DNA of 64,000 nt from Muribaculaceae bacterium (GTDB taxonomy: Bacteria > Bacteroidota > Bacteroidia > Bacteroidales > Muribaculaceae): positions 186,001 through 250,000 of the forward strand of contig VSPG01000001.1 in assembly GCA_009775265.1 (NCBI GenBank). Reading direction: 5' to 3'. The notes under the pieces were generated by a model. The model was not told the DNA's origin, ran no database searches, and saw only the letters and a list, made by a program, of their open reading frames with translations. Positions 43,351 through 52,655 of the stretch are shown here, in pieces (within the stretch, counting starts at the first letter, position 1; every line of letters begins with the position of its first letter). The translations under genes and the position numbers were made by a program.

Positions 43351-44487
43351 ATGGACAATTCTATAAAGCTGTCGCTTCCGCATATGGGAGGTAAAGAACA
43401 GCATTGGGTAAACGAGGCTTTTAAAAGCAACTGGGTGGTTCCTTTAGGGCCTAATGTAGATGAGTTCGAGCGTCTGCTTGGCGATTATTTGGGCGCTCCG
43501 GGTCGAGTGGTAGCTCTGAGCGCCGGCACTGCGGCTTTGCATCTCGGTCTTGTAATGCTAGGTGTAGAGGCCGGCGATGAGGTGGTGTGCCAGTCATTTA
43601 CGTTTTCAGCATCCGCCAACCCTATATTGTATCAGGGTGCAAAGCCTATTTTTGTCGGTAGCGAAGCTGACACATGGAATATGGATGCCGGCACGCTTGA
43701 TGCCTGCATCGCTGACCGTGTCCGTATCACTGGGAAAAAGCCTAAAGCGATAATACCCGTCCATCTCTATGGCATGCCAGCCAAAATGGATGAAATTCTT
43801 GAAGTATCACGCAGATGGGATATTCCTGTCCTTGAAGATGCTGCCGAAGCGCTCGGCTCCATGCTTGACGGACGTCCATGCGGCACATTCGGGGATTACG
43901 GAGCATTGAGTTTCAATGGAAATAAAATAATCACAACATCAGGTGGGGGAGCCTTGGTCTGCCCCTCGGAAGAAGCTGCGGCCCGTGTGAAGTTTTATGC
44001 GACACAGGCGCGGGAGAATCGGCCGTACTATTACCACGAAGTGATCGGATATAATTACAGGATGAGTAATGTCTGTGCCGGTATAGGGGTAGGGCAGATG
44101 GAAGTTCTTCAAGAGCATGTGGAGCGCAGGCGTGCAATTCATGGCCTCTATTGCCGTATGCTTGGAGATGTGAACGGCGTGCGTGTGCAGCAAAATCCAA
44201 ACCCGGCATTTGACAGCAACTTTTGGCTTACCACTATGGAAATAGACCTTTCCGTAGGTCGTACTCCCGATGATGTGCGCGTTGCGCTGGCAGCACAGAA
44301 TATAGAAACGAGGTTGCTATGGCGCCCCATGCACATGCAGCCTGTATTTGCCGATGCTCCGTATTATTCTGCCGGAGGCATTGAGGAACGCTTGTTCGAA
44401 CGCGGGTTATGCCTTCCCAGCGGTTCGATATTGAGTGATGCCGACATAGAGCTTACGGTTGAAGCTATAAAGCGTGAGCTTGTATGA
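43351..44487 (+). CDS. DegT/DnrJ/EryC1/StrS-family sugar aminotransferase
   Basis: PLP enzyme that puts an amino group on a nucleotide-linked keto sugar for surface glycans. The 378-residue product has the family opening LPHMGGKEQHWVNEAFKSNWVVPLGPNVDEFE, GRVVALSAGTAALHLGL, CQSFTFSASANPILYQGAKP, VLEDAAEALGS and the PLP-lysine motif SFNGNKIITTSGGG (Lys192). PglE- or WbpE-like members have this size. The product sugar is not determined. The stop overlaps the following HAD gene (ATGA), and a WecG-type glycosyltransferase follows, consistent with a small glycan module. Confidence 0.93.
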   Translation: MDNSIKLSLPHMGGKEQHWVNEAFKSNWVVPLGPNVDEFERLLGDYLGAPGRVVALSAGTAALHLGLVMLGVEAGDEVVCQSFTFSASANPILYQGAKPIFVGSEADTWNMDAGTLDACIADRVRITGKKPKAIIPVHLYGMPAKMDEILEVSRRWDIPVLEDAAEALGSMLDGRPCGTFGDYGALSFNGNKIITTSGGGALVCPSEEAAARVKFYATQARENRPYYYHEVIGYNYRMSNVCAGIGVGQMEVLQEHVERRRAIHGLYCRMLGDVNGVRVQQNPNPAFDSNFWLTTMEIDLSVGRTPDDVRVALAAQNIETRLLWRPMHMQPVFADAPYYSAGGIEERLFERGLCLPSGSILSDADIELTVEAIKRELV

Positions 44488-45146
44488 AAAAACGGGTAGT
44501 GTTGTTCGATCTTGACGACACATTATATCCTGAAATACAGTATGTGGCGTCGGGGCAACGCGCAGTTGCACGCGTTGCGGAAGAACGTTTCGGTGCAAAT
44601 TATGAAGATGTGCTCGGAGTTATGCTTGCAGCAGACAACGCGTTTGATGCTTTGCATGGTATGTTGCCGCAGATGGGAGTGCAGGAAATGCTTCAAGTGT
44701 ATCGCAATCACATGCCCGACATATGCCTTTCGGAATCGTCTCTCGGCGTTTTGAAGGAATTGCGCGCATATGGCTGTGGACTCGGCATAATCACGGATGG
44801 GCGCAGTATCGGACAGCGCAACAAGCTAAAGGCTCTTGGCCTTGACGATATGATGGACTATGTTAGTGTAAGTGAAGAAATAAAGGCTGACAAACTTTCT
44901 TCATACCCGTTTCAGAGGGCCATTGATTATTTCGGGGACGACTGCAGCTATGTATACATCGGAGATAATCCTGCGAAAGATTTTATGCATCCCAACGCTA
45001 TGGGCTGGCATACTATGATGCTTAAAGAGTCTTTCCCCGGGATGAATGTTCATCCTCAGGGGCTTACAGATATTGGACACTTATGCCGTCCCGATATTGT
45101 GATTACCGACATTTGTGAAGTTGCCGATATTGTACGGCGGTTATGA
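44484..45146 (+). CDS. HAD-superfamily hydrolase
   Basis: A 220-residue haloacid-dehalogenase-type phosphatase. Motif I VLFDLDDTLYPE carries nucleophile Asp9 and acid/base Asp11. A C1-type helical cap follows (residues about 20-80), then motif II IITDG, a motif III lysine in EIKADKLSSYPF, and motif IV YVYIGDNPAKDF. The substrate is unknown; coupling by ATGA overlap to the DegT aminotransferase suggests a sugar phosphate or nucleotide-sugar intermediate. Alternatives are a nucleotidase or general phosphatase. Confidence 0.88.
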   Translation: MKKRVVLFDLDDTLYPEIQYVASGQRAVARVAEERFGANYEDVLGVMLAADNAFDALHGMLPQMGVQEMLQVYRNHMPDICLSESSLGVLKELRAYGCGLGIITDGRSIGQRNKLKALGLDDMMDYVSVSEEIKADKLSSYPFQRAIDYFGDDCSYVYIGDNPAKDFMHPNAMGWHTMMLKESFPGMNVHPQGLTDIGHLCRPDIVITDICEVADIVRRL

Positions 45147-45147
45147 T

Positions 45148-45180
45148 GTTGCGGCTAAGTAATCTTTTTTGTACCTTTGC
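45148..45180 (+). promoter_or_regulatory. Promoter of the WecG-type glycosyltransferase gene
   Basis: The -7 box TACCTTTGC (45172-45180) and a -33-like GTTG (45148-45151) are 20 bases apart, close to the Bacteroidota spacing. The ATG is 22 bases downstream, so this gene has its own promoter separate from DegT-HAD. Confidence 0.55.
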
Positions 45181-45202
45181 GCTATAAAAAGTACAATTCT
45201 GA

Positions 45203-45904
45203 ATGGAAAAAAGTTGTTTGCGGGGGGTTGATGTCTATCCTTTCCGCTCTGCCGATGAAATCATAGATTTTGCAGACAGACGAAAAGGAATACTCGTGGC
45301 TATAAATGCCGAAAAAGTGATGTTTGCGACTGATGACACCCGCCGCATAATAAATAATAATATAGGCTACTGCGATGGTAGCGGCCCTGTGCTTGCATTG
45401 CGTCAGAAAGGATTCAAAGACGTGTGTAAAGTCGCAGGCTGCGACTTGTGGCTGAATATAGTCGATCGCTTCCATAGCGTTAAAAGTTTCTATATAGTAG
45501 GAGCTTCCGAAGACGTGAATGCGTGCGTGGTTGAGAAACTGCGCACGGAATATCCAGGTATACGTATAGCCGGACGACGCAATGGCTTCTTTTCAGATGA
45601 CAAAGAGCGCGAGGCGCTTATTTCCGATATTGCTGAAACCAAACCGGACGTTGTGTTTGTCGCAATGGGGTCGCCGCGTCAGGAATTGTTCATGGCAGAA
45701 ATGCAGATGAAGCATCCGGATGCGATATATCAGGGACTCGGCGGCAGTTTTGACGTATATGTCGGCCGGCACAAACGAGCCGGAAAGTGGTGGAGCGACC
45801 ACCATCTGGAATCATTGTTTCAAATTATACACGAGCCGAAACGTATAAAACGCAAAATTAAATATTGGCGTTTTGCATGGTGGCTTGTCGCCCGTAAATT
45901 CTAA
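45203..45904 (+). CDS. WecG/TagA/CpsF-family glycosyltransferase
   Basis: GT26-type enzyme; known members transfer N-acetylmannosamine (or its uronate) from UDP to a lipid-linked GlcNAc in enterobacterial common antigen, teichoic acid or capsule synthesis. The 233-residue product shows the family markers NIGYCDGSGPVLALRQKG, the strongly conserved DVVFVAMGSPRQELFMAEM, YQGLGGSFDVYVGRHKRAGKW and the terminal HLESLFQIIHEPKRIKRK. No membrane helix is seen, fitting a peripheral enzyme on the cytoplasmic face. Donor sugar inferred only from family. It converges on the DUF3108 gene with 14 bases between stops. Confidence 0.92.
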   Translation: MEKSCLRGVDVYPFRSADEIIDFADRRKGILVAINAEKVMFATDDTRRIINNNIGYCDGSGPVLALRQKGFKDVCKVAGCDLWLNIVDRFHSVKSFYIVGASEDVNACVVEKLRTEYPGIRIAGRRNGFFSDDKEREALISDIAETKPDVVFVAMGSPRQELFMAEMQMKHPDAIYQGLGGSFDVYVGRHKRAGKWWSDHHLESLFQIIHEPKRIKRKIKYWRFAWWLVARKF

Positions 45905-45918
45905 CGCGTGCTATCTTC

Positions 45919-46683
45919 TTATTCGGATACAAGTTCGCATTGAACTTTGCCTACGGGCAGTTTGCCTTCGAGGCGTATAGGCACGCGGGATTCGTCGGCG
46001 CGTATCCATGCGTCCATATTGTCGGAAGTTTTTTTTCCGCCATCTCCGGTGAAGATAAATGTGATATGGTAGCATGGGTAAGTTTTTCCTTTTGCTTCCA
46101 CATTGTCAATACCCTGATATTTGAAGGAGAGTTTCTCTTTTTGTTTGCCTGAAAAGATATTTATCGTAAGCGTATGTCCCTTAGTCCATTTTTCGAATGG
46201 CAGGTTGCGCATATAATAGAAAGACGACATCATGTCGACTGTTGTGCCTACGGCTTCCAACTCGCGTGTTTCGTCGCGGAAAACCTTTCCTTTTTTCCAT
46301 ACCTTGCGCACGCAATCGCCTGTTGAAGTGTAACCTTTTTTTGAAAAACGCACTATATCGTGCTTCAGTTCGGTTCCTTCATGGGCTATTTTTTCATAAA
46401 AGCGAGGGGTGTAGTCTGCTCGATTCATGACCGAAGTCAGCGTGTCACGCACTTTATAAAAATGGTCGGCCCACGGCTCGGATGCGGCAGTGAGTTGCGC
46501 AGTACATGTTTCGCCGCCTCCAGGAAGCATCCGCAGAGTCGCATAACCGGCGGTTTTGTTTATTAGCCCCCAGCGATAAAGCACCTTGTAGCGCAGCTGC
46601 TCGTTGTCGAATGTGCGGGCAGAAGCGCTAAGAAAGGTTGAGAGAAGTACAATAAGAGAAATGGAGAGGAGTCTGAATTTCAT
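45919..46683 (-). CDS. Exported DUF3108 protein
   Basis: A 254-residue protein with a type I signal peptide (KFRLLSISLIVLLSTFLSASA) and a DUF3108 beta-rich domain (LRYKVLYRWGLINKTAGYATLRM, FYKVRDTLTSVMNRADYTPRFYEKI, AWIRADESRVPIRLEGKLPVGKVQCEL). DUF3108 folds are found in the periplasm or outer membrane of many Gram-negative bacteria; the function is not known. Start at 46683 is chosen because it gives the signal peptide and lies 1 base after the tdk stop; the frame is open further upstream without good reason. Cotranscribed with tdk. Confidence 0.88.
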   Translation of the reverse strand: MKFRLLSISLIVLLSTFLSASARTFDNEQLRYKVLYRWGLINKTAGYATLRMLPGGGETCTAQLTAASEPWADHFYKVRDTLTSVMNRADYTPRFYEKIAHEGTELKHDIVRFSKKGYTSTGDCVRKVWKKGKVFRDETRELEAVGTTVDMMSSFYYMRNLPFEKWTKGHTLTINIFSGKQKEKLSFKYQGIDNVEAKGKTYPCYHITFIFTGDGGKKTSDNMDAWIRADESRVPIRLEGKLPVGKVQCELVSE

Positions 46684-46684
46684 T

Positions 46685-47344
46685 TTATAAAGTTTTATGT
46701 TCTGCTGGATCCGACGGAAACAATGGCAGAGAGGCTCGCTGTGCAAGCGTGATGCGTTTGTTGCGCCAACACTTACGGCATACTGCCACATAACGGTCGT
46801 CGCCGCCGATTTCCACCAAGGCGCCTTCTTCCACTATGTCGCCGTTGCTGTCGATTCGGGCATTTATTATAGTTTTATTTCCGCAGTTGCATGTGGATTT
46901 GATTTCGTCGATAGTGTCTGCTATTTCAAAAAGGCGTTTAGACCCTTCGAAAAGGTGGCTTTGAAAATCCGTACGCAGTCCGTAGCATATTACATTGCTG
47001 CCGAAGTCGTCAACCACGCGGCTTAGTTGGTCGACCTGTGCTGCGCTCAGGAACTGGGCTTCATCTATAAGGTACCAGTCAATGGATGTTCCGGTTGCGT
47101 CGATGGTTTCCTTTGCCACTTGATATAGATCGGTTTCAGGATAAATCCACAGGCAGTCGCGCTGTATGCCGATACGTGATTTTATCACTCTGTCGCCGTC
47201 GCGGGTGTCAATGACCGGTTTCATGCAGCGGTAGCTCATGCCCCGCTCTTCAAAATTGTATGCGGTGGTGAGCAGCATGGCTGTCTTGGCGGAACCCATG
47301 GTTCCGTAGCGGAAATATAGTTTGCCCTTTTTGTAGCGGTACAT
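46685..47344 (-). CDS. tdk: Thymidine kinase
   Basis: Phosphorylates thymidine in salvage. The 219-residue TK1-type enzyme has the P-loop YFRYGTMGSAKT, the Walker B-like LIDEAQFL (catalytic Glu), the lasso region with ICYGLRTDFQ, and two zinc-binding Cys pairs (CNCG and CRKCW). The ATG at 47344 is used because the longer frame would begin with TTG at 47374. A -7-like box lies at 47389, giving a leader of about 40 bases. DUF3108 follows directly. Confidence 0.94.
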   Translation of the reverse strand: MYRYKKGKLYFRYGTMGSAKTAMLLTTAYNFEERGMSYRCMKPVIDTRDGDRVIKSRIGIQRDCLWIYPETDLYQVAKETIDATGTSIDWYLIDEAQFLSAAQVDQLSRVVDDFGSNVICYGLRTDFQSHLFEGSKRLFEIADTIDEIKSTCNCGNKTIINARIDSNGDIVEEGALVEIGGDDRYVAVCRKCWRNKRITLAQRASLPLFPSDPAEHKTL

Positions 47345-47388
47345 ATCTTTATTTATAATGTGAGGAATGTTCAAATTGTTTTGTGGTT

Positions 47389-47397
47389 GTAAAGATA
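47389..47397 (-). promoter_or_regulatory. -7-like box of tdk
   Basis: Minus strand reads TATCTTTAC, one base off TAnnTTTG. A TTGG about 22 bases upstream could serve as the -33 element. Confidence 0.42.
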
Positions 47398-47449
47398 CGA
47401 ATAAACTCTCATGTAAAAACCAAGTGTTGATGAAAAGTTTTTAACGTAT

Positions 47450-48538
47450 TCACTCGGCCATCAAATCTCGCATTATTCCGTCCGAAACCAGCCAGTGCCG
47501 TTCCGGAATAGATAAGGAAGTTCCGTTATATTTTACCATGCCGCGATTAATATATGTCCTTGCTCTGCGCAAAAGTGCCTCTTTTTCCGCAAGCGGAAGT
47601 GTATTCGTGTCAAGGCCGTCGGATGTGCGAAGTCCGGTGATTATTAAATCGTTCAATTGTTCGATGTGGTTTTCATACTCGATTTCAGGCCCATTCTGTA
47701 GCCATTTTGCAATGTTATGCGGAGCAGAACGACGTATGCCTTCTTTGTCGTAGCTGTGAGCACCAGGTCCGAGCCCGAGATAAGGGGTTGCGTTCCAATA
47801 TGATGAATTATGGCGGGAACGCATGCCGGGACGTGCGAAATTTGAGATTTCGTAATGCTCTAAACCTGCATCTGTGCATTTCGTGCACAGTTCGTGATAC
47901 ATTTCTGCTACAATATCGTCGTCGACAGGAGTGATGAGTCCGGCTTCAAGCATAACGAACAAGCGTGTGCCGGGTTCGTAGCTGAGTGAATAAGCTGAAA
48001 GGTGTTCAATACCTGTGTCGACAAGGGTGTGAAGGCTGTGCTTCCAGGATTCTGCTGTCTGTCCGGGCAGGCCGTATATAAGGTCGCAGCTGATGTTGTC
48101 AAAACCGACGGTGCGTAATATGTCTATAGCATTCAGTGCGTCCGAGGCGCTGTGTCTTCGGCCCACAAATGCGAGTTCATCGTCTACGAGGCTCTGAACT
48201 CCCATGCTGATGCGATTGAATCCAAGTTCGCGCCATATTTGCGATGTGTCTGCATTTACATCTTCGGGATTTACTTCTATGGTACGTTCAATGGCGACAT
48301 TCATAGGCAAAGCCGCTGTTATACGTTGCAGAAGTTCCGTAGGCAGAGACGATGGCGTGCCACCTCCAAAGTATATGGTGTCTATTTTATGGCCGTCGAG
48401 TTCCTGGATTCGCATCCGATACTCTGCTATAATTCCCTCGGCTGTGGATTTTGCGGATTTCAGCACCGGAGTACTGAAAAAATCGCAATAGGCGCACTTG
48501 GCGTGGCAATATGGGATGTGCACGTATATGCCTGCCAT
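47450..48538 (-). CDS. hemW: HemW-type radical SAM protein (heme chaperone)
   Basis: Radical SAM protein of the HemN/HemW group. HemW members bind haem and pass it to target proteins; they are often mislabelled oxygen-independent coproporphyrinogen oxidase. The 362-residue chain starts MAGIYVHIPYCHAKCAYCDFF with the C-x3-C-x2-C cluster motif, whereas true HemN has a longer N-terminus and a further Cys. Also seen: TIYFGGGTPSSLP, IEVNPEDV, GFNRISMGVQSL, DLIYGLPGQT and a C-terminal HemW domain. Start 48538 is 4 bases after the previous stop; the frame extends upstream without a better start. Last gene of the mlaE-mlaF-holB-addB-hemW unit. Confidence 0.93.
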   Translation of the reverse strand: MAGIYVHIPYCHAKCAYCDFFSTPVLKSAKSTAEGIIAEYRMRIQELDGHKIDTIYFGGGTPSSLPTELLQRITAALPMNVAIERTIEVNPEDVNADTSQIWRELGFNRISMGVQSLVDDELAFVGRRHSASDALNAIDILRTVGFDNISCDLIYGLPGQTAESWKHSLHTLVDTGIEHLSAYSLSYEPGTRLFVMLEAGLITPVDDDIVAEMYHELCTKCTDAGLEHYEISNFARPGMRSRHNSSYWNATPYLGLGPGAHSYDKEGIRRSAPHNIAKWLQNGPEIEYENHIEQLNDLIITGLRTSDGLDTNTLPLAEKEALLRRARTYINRGMVKYNGTSLSIPERHWLVSDGIMRDLMAE

Positions 48539-48542
48539 AATA

Positions 48543-51530
48543 TCATTCGTCGGTACGCGGCACGCGGCCGCACATTGGAGCAAATATGCAGTAGGAGCAT
48601 GTACGCGCCCCTTCACAAGCCTGAATAAAAGGAGTTTCGGCGTCGAAAATACTGATTACGAGTTTTTGCAGTTCCGGCATGAAATCGTCACTGATCTGCC
48701 TGTAGTCTACAATATCCTCACCTCCGATTCTCAATGGAGTAAGTCCCCCGTTCACCTCCATGTTGCGGAAAGTATACAGCATAGGTTGTATCGGGCGTTT
48801 TTCGCCCTTCATGGCTGCAAATGCTTCACAATATGCGAGTATCTGCAAAATAGCATCACATGAAGTGTCGTCAGGTTTAAACAATGAAGCTATATTGGTG
48901 GTTTCCGTGCGGTCGGAGCCGGTTTTATAATCAATGAAACGCAGACCTTCGGATGTCTCGTCCACGCGGTCTATGTACATTTTGAAATTGATTGTCAGGT
49001 CAGGGGTTATTTGCCATGGACCTTCGACTCGCATTTCTCCTTCTCTGTAGATATATGAGTCTGTCGCTGTCGGACACCATGCGGCGCGTTCATGATTGAA
49101 CATGGCGCTGAGGAAATCGAGAATAAGATCCCGCACTATTTGTCCTTCGACAGGAAGTTCCGTTCCGGGGGCGGCTTCGTGATGATAATATTCCTTGTGT
49201 ATCAGGTTTTCGACGAGTGGGGCATAACGTTCCGATATATGGGAGGCCAGACCGGAAAGAATCGCTGCATTTATCGGCCTGTCTTTGTAATCGTCGTATA
49301 TGGCTTGGGCAGCGGCGTGGAGTATTGTCCCGTATACGGCCGATGTTATATATTCAGTCACCTCGTCTTCGCTGCGGAAGCCACACACATACTGGAGGAA
49401 GAATTTAAGAGGACAATGCTTGAATGTCTTGAGGGCCGACGCGGAAATGCATGCGTCACCTCCGGGAAGGAAGCGTTTGAGGTGGTCAAGTATTTCCGGA
49501 GTTTTGACTACTTGTATAGACCGCTTTTCGGGGGGATTTGCGCCTGTACTTATGGTGCGTATACGCATGTTGCCATGTGGATGAAGGTAGCGCAGCTGGG
49601 TTATGAATCGCGAAGGCTCACCCGTGCCGGCAGAGGCGTCTCGCGAGTCGTATATAAGTGCTACATGGCTTGCTCGTGCGATGAGGCGATAGAAGTAATA
49701 GGATGCGTCGTTTTCGTCGCGGTCGATGGGTGGAAGTCCGTAGCCGGAACGCAGATTGTTCGGAATCATGGTCTTTATGCCGCCGCGCTTAGGAAATATG
49801 CGGTCATTCATTGACAATATTATCAAATTGTCGAAATCGAGTCCTCGGGTTTCTGCGACATTCATAATCTGCAACCCTTTGAGCGGGGTGCCGGCCATGT
49901 TGATCGTGCGTGAATGCATCGCACGTTCGAAAAATGTGAAATACGATTTTTCACCGGCATCGACATTGTGCCGTTCTACCAGTGCGGCCAGTTCCTCGAT
50001 TTTTTTATGCAGATATTCAAGTATTTCAAGCTCCCACGAGGCTTTGTGGCCGGACTTTTCTGCAAGCATTATGTGCAGGCCGCTTATAAGGCCTGAGAGA
50101 TAGGCACGTACACCACCGATACGGCGTGCATCTTCGACTGCACTGAAAATGAAAGACAGGCGTGGTGCGATTGTAGCCAGGTCGTCGGCCGACATCGTGT
50201 AGAGGTTGTTTGCTATTATGTGTTTTTTAAGTTCTATGCTTTCGTTTGGGGCAATGCGGCGCAAATGGGGATGCGATAATACTTCTATAATATCCTCATG
50301 GAAAAAGCGCCAGATTCCGCGTATTTTCCTCGCACGCATCTGCATGGATATTACAGAACTGAACAAAGCCGCAAACGCTGTTCCTCTGAACGGGAGACCC
50401 ATCGTTATGTTCACAGCTTCCAAATCTTGCGGTATACTGTGCAGGAGAGGCATAAGAAGCGATTCGTCGGGCAAAATGATGGCTGTTTCTATTGCATCGT
50501 GAACGTCTACGATGCCTTGTTTCATCCATTGTACAAGAATCTCACAAGCCATTTTCGTCTGAGCGGTACATGACGGAATGCCCACGACATCGATTTGCGG
50601 AAGCGTCTCTATTTTGTCCTGAGTGAAATCGTTTGGGGAAGAGAAGCGTTTGGCGAGTCGTCCGAGCATGGCAAATGCAGAGTTGTCGCGACTCATATTT
50701 CCATCTTCGCCTTTTATATAAGGCGAAGATGTGTCCCAAAAGAACTCGGCGGCGCCGAGTTTGTGCAACTGCGAAAAAATAAGAACGTCTGACACATCCG
50801 GAGCATTGAATCCCACAAATACATATCGGTTATTTTCAATAAGCTCTCTGCCGAGTGTTTTAAGGCGCCGTAAAGCTTCGCGGTGCTGCATGCCGGAAGT
50901 GGCCATCTTTCGGAGTCCCATTTTGTCAATGAAACGCATGTAGATGTCGGCAAGCATATCCCACAGGCTTAGAAAGCGTGATGCCATGCATTCATCGCTG
51001 TCATGCTCTCTATTTTCAAGATGGCGCCAAAAGCGTCCGATAGAATCAGGCAAGGTGTTTTCTCCCCATATTTCATGCACGACCTCTTTCTGTTCGTCGC
51101 TCAGGAAGTCAGCCGATATTTCGTGCAATCGTCCGAGGTTGGAGTACAGCTCCTGTGCATTTACGCAATTGCGGTCGATCTCATTAAAATCTGATAATAT
51201 TATTTCTCCCCAGAATATGAATTTGTCGAAATCTCTTGCGTGGTATGTGCCTCCTCGTTCAGCTATGGTCTCTCTGTATGCGTCGTATAGCTCGAACAGA
51301 CATTCTGTTTCAGATGCTTCCGCTACATCTGCCATGCGTGCCACGAAGGCTCCCATCGTTATAAAACGCGGCATGAAAGATGTCCCGATGATGCGTTGTT
51401 GAAGGTAGCGTTTCAGAAAGCGTCCGCTGCGACGGTTCGGAAATACGAATACATAATCCTCAAGCCGTATCCGCTGTGCCTGCATGGCATAGTAGTCGGC
51501 CACCTGTTCCAGGAATTTTCGGGAAGCCAT
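48543..51530 (-). CDS. addB: AddB-like PD-(D/E)XK exonuclease with iron-sulfur cluster
   Basis: Probable AddB subunit of the AddAB helicase-nuclease that processes double-strand breaks. The 995-residue chain has an inactivated UvrD-like helicase body: the P-loop place reads VFPNRRSGRFLKRYL with no GKT. The C-terminal RecB-type nuclease carries FIDYKTGSD. Its [4Fe-4S] ligands follow the AddB pattern: a first Cys in TFKHCPLKFFLQYVCGF and the trio CSYCIFAPMC (C-x2-C-x5-C) near the end. Start 51530 is 5 bases after the holB stop and the frame upstream overlaps holB. No addA is adjacent. Confidence 0.88.
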   Translation of the reverse strand: MASRKFLEQVADYYAMQAQRIRLEDYVFVFPNRRSGRFLKRYLQQRIIGTSFMPRFITMGAFVARMADVAEASETECLFELYDAYRETIAERGGTYHARDFDKFIFWGEIILSDFNEIDRNCVNAQELYSNLGRLHEISADFLSDEQKEVVHEIWGENTLPDSIGRFWRHLENREHDSDECMASRFLSLWDMLADIYMRFIDKMGLRKMATSGMQHREALRRLKTLGRELIENNRYVFVGFNAPDVSDVLIFSQLHKLGAAEFFWDTSSPYIKGEDGNMSRDNSAFAMLGRLAKRFSSPNDFTQDKIETLPQIDVVGIPSCTAQTKMACEILVQWMKQGIVDVHDAIETAIILPDESLLMPLLHSIPQDLEAVNITMGLPFRGTAFAALFSSVISMQMRARKIRGIWRFFHEDIIEVLSHPHLRRIAPNESIELKKHIIANNLYTMSADDLATIAPRLSFIFSAVEDARRIGGVRAYLSGLISGLHIMLAEKSGHKASWELEILEYLHKKIEELAALVERHNVDAGEKSYFTFFERAMHSRTINMAGTPLKGLQIMNVAETRGLDFDNLIILSMNDRIFPKRGGIKTMIPNNLRSGYGLPPIDRDENDASYYFYRLIARASHVALIYDSRDASAGTGEPSRFITQLRYLHPHGNMRIRTISTGANPPEKRSIQVVKTPEILDHLKRFLPGGDACISASALKTFKHCPLKFFLQYVCGFRSEDEVTEYITSAVYGTILHAAAQAIYDDYKDRPINAAILSGLASHISERYAPLVENLIHKEYYHHEAAPGTELPVEGQIVRDLILDFLSAMFNHERAAWCPTATDSYIYREGEMRVEGPWQITPDLTINFKMYIDRVDETSEGLRFIDYKTGSDRTETTNIASLFKPDDTSCDAILQILAYCEAFAAMKGEKRPIQPMLYTFRNMEVNGGLTPLRIGGEDIVDYRQISDDFMPELQKLVISIFDAETPFIQACEGARTCSYCIFAPMCGRVPRTDE

Positions 51531-51535
51531 GCTAT

Positions 51536-52651
51536 TTAGCGTTTCAGTAAAAGAATCACTTTTATCGCCACATCGAAGCATACGATTTTTGCATTGGCAT
51601 TTGCTGCAACGTCGATACGTGCCTTATCAAAAACACCCATCAAATCTTCAATGTTACGCTCGTTTACGAACGGGGAAAAATTGCGGTTGAAAGCTTTCTC
51701 CTCCTGTGTCATTAGACTTAAATCTCCTACATGCAATGCGTAAATGTAGTTTTCGCGAAGCATACGCACGGCATATTCGAAGAATCCCATTACCGGTTCG
51801 CGGCCTTCTCCTGCCAGTTCGTTGCTCCATAAGCGTAACTCCGATACTTTCCTTTGGTATGCGAGCCGCATGAGGTTTATAAAATAGTCGAGGTTGGCCT
51901 TGTCTCGGCGCGAGCTGCCAAGTATGGACAATGCGCGGTTCAAGTTTCCGCAAGCGAGGCGCGCTATGCTTTCTGCTGCTTCGTCGTTCACGGCGCGCGA
52001 ATGCAGCCATGCGGCCACTTCAGAGTCTTCGTAGCGCCGGACTCTGATTCGCTGTGTGCGGGAGTATATGGTGGGCAACACGGCTTGCGGGTTGTTGCTT
52101 ACCATTATGAATTTTGTATCGTCGGCCGGCTCTTCGATGAGTTTTAAGAGTTTATTTGCCGTTTCCTCTTTCAGGCGTTCGGGCATCCATAGCAGTACGG
52201 CTTTATAACGTGACCTATGTGCAGTGAAATTAAGGCGTCGCAACAATTCAGCGCCTTCTTCGACATATATCAGGGGTTGTGCGTTTATATTGTCAAGCAT
52301 CGACAACCAACGCTCGAAGTCCATAAATGGCGATTCCGAAATGAAATCGCAAAAAACATCCATATAATCGGCCGATAGGGCGGTGTTGCCTTTTTTTACT
52401 ACCGGAAACGAGAATAGGGTATCAATGTGGTTGAATGTCTGGTGCTGCACGCATGCCGGACATTTACCGCATGGTTCTCCGGCATGCCGGTTCTCGCAAT
52501 GAAGATACTGTACCATAGCACGCGCAAGGGCAAATTTGCCGGCTCCGGCAGGACCCTCGAGAAGCAGGGCGTGGGGGACTCGGTCGTCATCGACCATCCC
52601 GCGCAGCCTGTTCTTGACATCATCGTGGAAAGGAACGTCGGAAAACTGCAT
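51536..52651 (-). CDS. holB: DNA polymerase III subunit delta-prime
   Basis: Clamp-loader subunit. The 371-residue product shows the AAA+ fold: VPHALLLEGPAGAGKFALARAM, where the P-loop ends in Phe in place of Thr/Ser, fitting the non-ATPase delta-prime role. A zinc module C-x8-C-x2-C-x2-C (LHCENRHAGEPCGKCPAC) and KLLKLIEEPADDTKFIMVSNNPQAVLPTIYSRTQRI, with the SRC-like motif altered to SRT, follow. The C-terminal collar helices complete the protein. 4 bases after mlaF and 5 bases before addB, in one operon. Confidence 0.92.
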   Translation of the reverse strand: MQFSDVPFHDDVKNRLRGMVDDDRVPHALLLEGPAGAGKFALARAMVQYLHCENRHAGEPCGKCPACVQHQTFNHIDTLFSFPVVKKGNTALSADYMDVFCDFISESPFMDFERWLSMLDNINAQPLIYVEEGAELLRRLNFTAHRSRYKAVLLWMPERLKEETANKLLKLIEEPADDTKFIMVSNNPQAVLPTIYSRTQRIRVRRYEDSEVAAWLHSRAVNDEAAESIARLACGNLNRALSILGSSRRDKANLDYFINLMRLAYQRKVSELRLWSNELAGEGREPVMGFFEYAVRMLRENYIYALHVGDLSLMTQEEKAFNRNFSPFVNERNIEDLMGVFDKARIDVAANANAKIVCFDVAIKVILLLKR

Positions 52652-52655
52652 AATA

